From positions 1-64,000 of the forward strand of contig NZ_BAFP01000064.1 of the NCBI RefSeq assembly GCF_000308455.1: DNA of 64,000 nucleotides, written 5' to 3'. Positions within the stretch are counted from its first letter, which is position 1, and every line of letters starts with the position of its first letter. The notes under the pieces were generated by a model. It made no database searches and had not been told where the DNA came from. It was given only the letters and a program-made list of their open reading frames with translations. Below, piece by piece: positions 60,370 through 64,000 of this stretch. The position numbers and the translations under genes were made by a program. The stretch comes from Nocardia abscessus NBRC 100374 (GTDB lineage: Bacteria; Actinomycetota; Actinomycetes; Mycobacteriales; Mycobacteriaceae).

Positions 60370-61422
60370 GTGTCCGCGCCGCTGTCCTCGATCCGGTTCT
60401 CCGTCCTCGACCGCTCGCGCGTCCGGCGCGGCGAGAGCCATCCCGCCGCGCTGCGGGAGACCGTCGCGTTCGCCCGGCACGCCGAGGAGTGGGGCTATCA
60501 CCGCTTCTGGGTCGCCGAGCACCACAGTGTGCCCGGCGTGGCGGGTTCGGCGCCGACCGTGCTCGCGGCCGCCGCCGCTGCCGCGACCTCCCGGATCCGG
60601 ATCGGCACGGGTGGAGTGATGCTGCCCAATCACCAGCCGCTGGTGGTCGCCGAACAGTTCGGAGTGCTGGAATCCCTCTTTCCGGGACGCATCGACATGG
60701 GCTTGGGCCGCTCGGTCGGATTCACCGACGGCGTGCGGCGCGCGCTCGGACACGACAAGCGCGCCGCGGAAGACTTCGATGCACAGCTCACCGAGCTGCT
60801 GGCCTACTTCACCGAGGGCAGGCAGGGTGTGCACGCCTGGCCCGCCGAAGGGCTGCGGGTTCCGGCGTTCCTGCTGGCCACCGGGTCCGGCGCCGAACGC
60901 GCGGCCCGCTTCGGGTTGCCGCTGGTGATCGCCGCGGTCGGCGGCGAGGACCGTATGGTCGAGGCCATCGAGCGCTATCGCGCGGATTTCCGCCCCTCCC
61001 TGCCGGGCGCCGCGCCTTACGTGGTGGTCTCCGGATCGATCGTGATCGCCGACACCACCGCGCAGGCGCACCGGTTGCTGCTGCCGGAGGCGTGGGCGGC
61101 CGTCTATTCGCGCACCCGTGGCGAGTTCCCGCCCCTGATCCCGCCCTCGGAGATCGAGGCCCGCACTATGACCGCTCGGGAACGTCGAATTTTCGACGAG
61201 GGCCTGCGTGGCAGCCTGTACGGCACCGAGGACGAGGTCGCCGATCAACTGGAGCGGTTGGTCAGCCGGACCGGCGCCGACGAGATCCTCGTGCATACCA
61301 GCACCTACGATCGCGCCGCGCGGCTGGCGTCGCATCGCCGCCTGGCGCTGGTCGTCGGCCTCCTGCGTGGATCGACCGGGGAGCGCGATCGAGCCGACGC
61401 GCGGCCCGGCACGGCGGCCTGA
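60370..61422 (+). CDS. LLM-class flavin-dependent oxidoreductase (luciferase-like)
   Basis: 350 residues. Bacterial luciferase-fold: FSVLDRSRVRRGESHPAALR, EWGYHRFWVAEHHSVPGVAG, RIGTGGVMLPNHQPLVVAEQFG and LATGSGAERAARFGLP. The conserved VAEHHS and IRIGTGG motifs place it in the MsnO8-type LLM group (FMN- or F420-dependent monooxygenase or dehydrogenase). GTG at 60370 has no good ribosome site; it follows the esterase by 41 bp and may be translated from that message. Abuts the convergent HadAB-like gene (stop bases adjacent). Confidence 0.85.
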   Translation: MSAPLSSIRFSVLDRSRVRRGESHPAALRETVAFARHAEEWGYHRFWVAEHHSVPGVAGSAPTVLAAAAAAATSRIRIGTGGVMLPNHQPLVVAEQFGVLESLFPGRIDMGLGRSVGFTDGVRRALGHDKRAAEDFDAQLTELLAYFTEGRQGVHAWPAEGLRVPAFLLATGSGAERAARFGLPLVIAAVGGEDRMVEAIERYRADFRPSLPGAAPYVVVSGSIVIADTTAQAHRLLLPEAWAAVYSRTRGEFPPLIPPSEIEARTMTARERRIFDEGLRGSLYGTEDEVADQLERLVSRTGADEILVHTSTYDRAARLASHRRLALVVGLLRGSTGERDRADARPGTAA

Positions 61423-62487
61423 TCAGACCGCGGCCGTAACCGCCCGCGGGAAGAGCACTTCGGCGGCGGCGTAGCCGAACAGCTTGCGTCCGTCGGCGCG
61501 TGCGTCGACCGCGATGGTCGCCCGCCGCCTGCGCGGATCGGTCGAGGCGACCCGGCCGCGGAACTGGATCGTCGCGGCGCCCAACGGTGGGATGCGCAGG
61601 TGGTGGGTATTGTGCGCGAACTGCGCGCGGAATCGGGTGACCGCCGTGGGGTCGCCGAGCCAGGAGGTCAGGAACGAGGTGGCCAGGCCGAGTTTCAGCA
61701 TGCCGGGCGCGACCACGGTCGGCAGGCCGCTGGCGAGCGCGACCCGCTCGTCGAACAGCACCGGATTGGATTCGCCGGTCACACCCGCGTAGTTGACCAG
61801 GTCGCCGCGGGACAGCCGCATGGTGCGAACGGGCAGCTCGGTGCCTACGGAGAGATCGGCGAAGTCGACGACCGGTCGCGGAGAGCGGCGGGTGGGCGTC
61901 GGGGAGAGATAGTCGGCGGCAGCCGGGACGACGGCGCTGCCCCGGGCTCGTCGCGGGGCGGCGGGGGCTCGATCGTCCATGGCGACTTTGCGCACGGCGT
62001 CGGCCAATCCGGGATCGCGCCCGCCGACGCGGGCGAGCAGCGCGCTGGAACCGGTCTGCACCACGGTGCCGTGCTGGTCGATGAGCACGCTTTTGATCGC
62101 GAGCACGTCGTAGTCGCCGAAGTGCCGGAACGATTCGAAATAGATGTCACAGGTGACGCGGTCGCCGGCCACCAACGGCCTGCCGAAGTCGAAAACCTGG
62201 TCCGCGTGCAGAATTCGGGTCGGATCGTAGCCGGTGATCAGCGTGTCCAGAATTTCGCGGTGCACCCGGGTGAGGATGATCGAGCTGAACGTGGCGGGCG
62301 CGACGAGCCCGGGAAAACCGAGTTCGGCGGCAGCGGACTCGCTTCGATGCGCCGGATGGGCATCTTGGACGGCGCGGGCGAATTCGCGGATCTTTTCTCG
62401 TTCCACCTCGTATCGAAAAGTGGAACGGTAACGGTGGTCGACCAGCGACCTCGCCTGATCGGCCGGATTCAGCGCGGTCTCGTTCAT
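61423..62487 (-). CDS. HadA/HadB-like MaoC fusion with replaced catalytic residues
   Basis: 354 residues, same length and domain order as the protein at 50035-51099 and clearly paralogous: EKIREFARAVQDAHPAH in the first hot-dog, RGDLVNYAGVTG in the second. The hydratase motif GDSNPIHF of the paralogue is here GESNPVLF: Asp to Glu and His to Leu, confirmed on the DNA (GAA and CTG codons). The VSHG that follows in the active copy is VAPG. It probably binds acyl substrates or partners without dehydrating. Convergent with the LLM gene. Confidence 0.88.
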   Translation of the reverse strand: MNETALNPADQARSLVDHRYRSTFRYEVEREKIREFARAVQDAHPAHRSESAAAELGFPGLVAPATFSSIILTRVHREILDTLITGYDPTRILHADQVFDFGRPLVAGDRVTCDIYFESFRHFGDYDVLAIKSVLIDQHGTVVQTGSSALLARVGGRDPGLADAVRKVAMDDRAPAAPRRARGSAVVPAAADYLSPTPTRRSPRPVVDFADLSVGTELPVRTMRLSRGDLVNYAGVTGESNPVLFDERVALASGLPTVVAPGMLKLGLATSFLTSWLGDPTAVTRFRAQFAHNTHHLRIPPLGAATIQFRGRVASTDPRRRRATIAVDARADGRKLFGYAAAEVLFPRAVTAAV

Positions 62488-62530
62488 GATTGCTCCTGTA
62501 TTGCGAAACGGTGGATGATGGCGGCTCTCG

Positions 62531-63142
62531 TCAGGCGAGCGGGCCGAACCGCCAGATCTGCGCGGGCACCTGCTCGGGCGTCACGGCGCCGACGACGTCC
62601 ACCCCGGCGTCGTGAAAGGTGCCCACCGCGCGGTCGATGTGGTCGGCCGAGGTGATCACCACGGCGTCGCGTGCGCCGATCGCGCGCATGATCGTGGCCG
62701 AGCGCGCGGCATTCTGGGCGGTCGTGTCGGCCTCCGGTTCGAGATGGATCCGGGCGGCGGGCATGCCGCGGCCGATCAGCCAGTCGGCCATGGCCCGCGC
62801 CTCGGTGACGCCGTTGCGGGCGTTGCCGCCGGTCACGATGATCGGCGAGAGGGGCGCCAGCAGGGCTTGCAGGTATCCGGCGTGCAGACGGTCGATCAGT
62901 TCCGGGCGCATGCCGCCGTCGGGCAGCAGGCCGTAACCGAGTACGACGATGGCGGTCACGGGGCCGTGCACCGTCGGTGGCGGCGATGGCGCCGGGACGA
63001 GCGCGGGAAGGACGGCGGTCGCGGGGCCTGCGCCGGCGGAGCCCGGGCCTTCCGCCGACGCGTGTGGGAGGTGGGTCAGCGCGGCGGCGACCGCGAGCGT
63101 GCCCAGCAAGGTGCGGGCGAGGGGAACCAGGGTGGCGGACAC
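62531..63142 (-). CDS. Exported YdcF/ElyC-like DUF218 protein
   Basis: 203 residues. Signal peptide (ARTLLGTLAVAAALTHLPHASA), Pro/Ala linker, then a DUF218 fold: AIVVLGYGLLPDGGMRPELI, PIIVTGGNARNG, HLEPEADTTAQNA, VVITSADHIDRA. Members act in envelope polysaccharide or vancomycin-related processes; molecular function unclear. GTG at 63142; the next gene upstream is 44 bp away on the same strand. Likely periplasmic/cell-wall located. Confidence 0.85.
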   Translation of the reverse strand: MSATLVPLARTLLGTLAVAAALTHLPHASAEGPGSAGAGPATAVLPALVPAPSPPPTVHGPVTAIVVLGYGLLPDGGMRPELIDRLHAGYLQALLAPLSPIIVTGGNARNGVTEARAMADWLIGRGMPAARIHLEPEADTTAQNAARSATIMRAIGARDAVVITSADHIDRAVGTFHDAGVDVVGAVTPEQVPAQIWRFGPLA

Positions 63143-63500
63143 GAGATCTCCAAGCGGTTAGCCACCGGATGGCCACCGATGGCTGGGGTGAAGCGTCCCT
63201 CCATGATGCGGCCGCAGGCCGTTGCGAAACCGTAACTGCTTGGTGATCTGGATAATTCACCGTTTCCGTGCCGTCGACTTGTGCTGTCGAACCTTTGCGC
63301 CGAATTGTGTGAATTGTCTTTTCCGCACCCTTTGTGTCGTATCCCTAGCCGCGACAAACGCATTCGTGAGGTCTCCAGATCCAGCCGTTCCGCGTAGGCG
63401 GCCTGGTTTTCCGGTTCTAGCGTTGGCGCAGCTTCGGTGCCGTCTACCAGCGAGAACGGCGCCGTTGGTCGAACACTGTGGTTCTGCAGGAAGGCAACTG
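63143..63500. other. Divergent intergenic region
   Basis: 358 bp between the DUF218 gene and a secreted lipase. AT content rises at 63240-63360. GGTGA-n10-TCACC (63242-63261) is a weak dyad. AGGAAGG six bases before 63501 is a good ribosome site. No gene seen. Confidence 0.4.
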
Positions 63501-64000
63501 ATGAAACGAAGTACCTACGGGCGCTCGTCCCTGGCGGCGGTGCTGCTGAGCGTGTCGGTGCTCGCCGTCGGCGCGACCGGCGCGAACGCGGCGCCGGAGG
63601 CGCAGCCGAGCGAGCAGCAGTTGGCCGATTACATCGCGGCGGGCCGCAAGGTGGCACCCGTGGCGGATTCGGGCAGTGCGGGCACCGGCTCGGCGTGCAC
63701 CTCGGGCAGCGGCGCGGGGTCGGGCAACGGTTCCGGTGACTGCTACGGCGGGTCGGGCAGCAGCTCGGGCTCGGCCGGCGGCTACGCCAGCGACACCGTG
63801 GGATACGGCCCGCCGATGACCTCGTGGCTGGCCGCGTTCGGTTACGGGTTGACCCATCCCGACGTCGCGCCGCCCGGCACCAACGACTGGAACTGCAAGC
63901 CGACCGCCGAGCATCCGCGCCCGGTGGTTCTGGTGCACGGCACCTGGATGAACGCCTACAACGGCTTCGCCTACATGGGCCAGCCGATCAAAGACGCCGG
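63501..64000 (+). CDS. Secreted lipase (class 2/EstA-like), truncated by window edge
   Basis: 166 residues visible, open to the last base. Signal peptide (SSLAAVLLSVSVLAVGATGANA), a Ser/Gly-rich low-complexity segment (about 60-95) with two Cys, then the start of a Lipase_2 fold: GTNDWNCKPTAEHPRPVVL and VHGTWMNAYNGFAYM, where HG forms the oxyanion hole. The catalytic Ser, Asp and His lie beyond the window. Secreted triacylglycerol lipase or esterase is likely, in line with the other exported lipases of this region. Confidence 0.88.
   Translation, partial: MKRSTYGRSSLAAVLLSVSVLAVGATGANAAPEAQPSEQQLADYIAAGRKVAPVADSGSAGTGSACTSGSGAGSGNGSGDCYGGSGSSSGSAGGYASDTVGYGPPMTSWLAAFGYGLTHPDVAPPGTNDWNCKPTAEHPRPVVLVHGTWMNAYNGFAYMGQPIKDA

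Noticed and set aside
1..64000. tRNA, rRNA, insertion sequences, prophage or integrase genes
   Set aside because: Looked for CCA-ended cloverleaf stretches, transposase DDE motifs and integrase signatures; none seen by eye.

Overview
The window is high-GC (roughly 70%) actinobacterial chromosome. Gene content points to a mycolate-containing member of the Mycobacteriales, most likely Nocardia: methylmalonyl-CoA mutase with MeaB, a LigC-type ligase beside a split LigD-type polymerase, an AccD4-like carboxyltransferase, a DesA-type acyl-ACP desaturase, a mycolyltransferase-like esterase, two fused HadA/HadB-like proteins, several secreted lipases, an Rv1733c-like membrane protein, and a set of Scr1-type regulators with a DUF397 protein. 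The genus is an inference from families, not from an RNA gene. I saw no tRNA, rRNA, CRISPR array, integrase or transposase.

Layout. 0-4.6 kb: propionyl/methylmalonyl operon mutA-mutB-meaB. 4.6-7.6 kb: a translationally coupled minus-strand operon (nucleoside hydrolase, amidohydrolase, endonuclease/phosphatase-fold protein). 7.7-14.3 kb: TetR/MFS efflux pair, class III CoA-transferase, serine hydrolase, LysR. 14.4-24.6 kb: Tat lipoprotein hydrolase, thioesterase, zinc-ribbon SDR, an alpha/beta hydrolase without its nucleophile, acyl-CoA dehydrogenase with TetR, and a DNA-repair operon (ligase plus primase-polymerase). 24.7-26.5 kb: cold-shock protein and a reduced NfeD-flotillin pair. 26.6-29.7 kb: a 1008-residue caspase-like/STAND-NTPase/TPR protein, the best candidate here for a conflict or cell-death system. 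30.5-37.5 kb: a stand-alone condensation-domain protein facing a tightly coupled four-gene sulfur/PLP operon (cysteine desulfurase-like, HMA fusion, Y4yA-like decarboxylase-fold enzyme, cysteine-synthase-rhodanese fusion), which looks like a small undescribed biosynthetic locus.

37.5-54.9 kb: small redox and CBS proteins, a PucR regulator, then a region rich in the Scr1/DUF397 regulatory family: a DUF574-type methyltransferase, DUF397 protein, three Scr1 paralogues and two small unknown proteins. A 25-bp dyad element recurs three times here in the same orientation relative to the gene downstream; two copies overlap the -35 box of a convincing promoter. Three secretory-lipase-family proteins lie between 45.3 and 49.8 kb. 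55-64 kb: lipid-envelope genes (AccD4-like, DesA-like coupled to a mycolyltransferase-like esterase, a second HadAB-like protein whose catalytic D and H are replaced) plus an HTH-less copy of the PucR regulator.

Working together: most genes serve acyl-CoA and envelope lipid metabolism and secreted lipolysis. The accessory layer is the caspase-STAND protein, the sulfur/PLP cluster and the Scr1/DUF397 network with its shared promoter element. All functional calls come from motif reading alone; no database search was possible.
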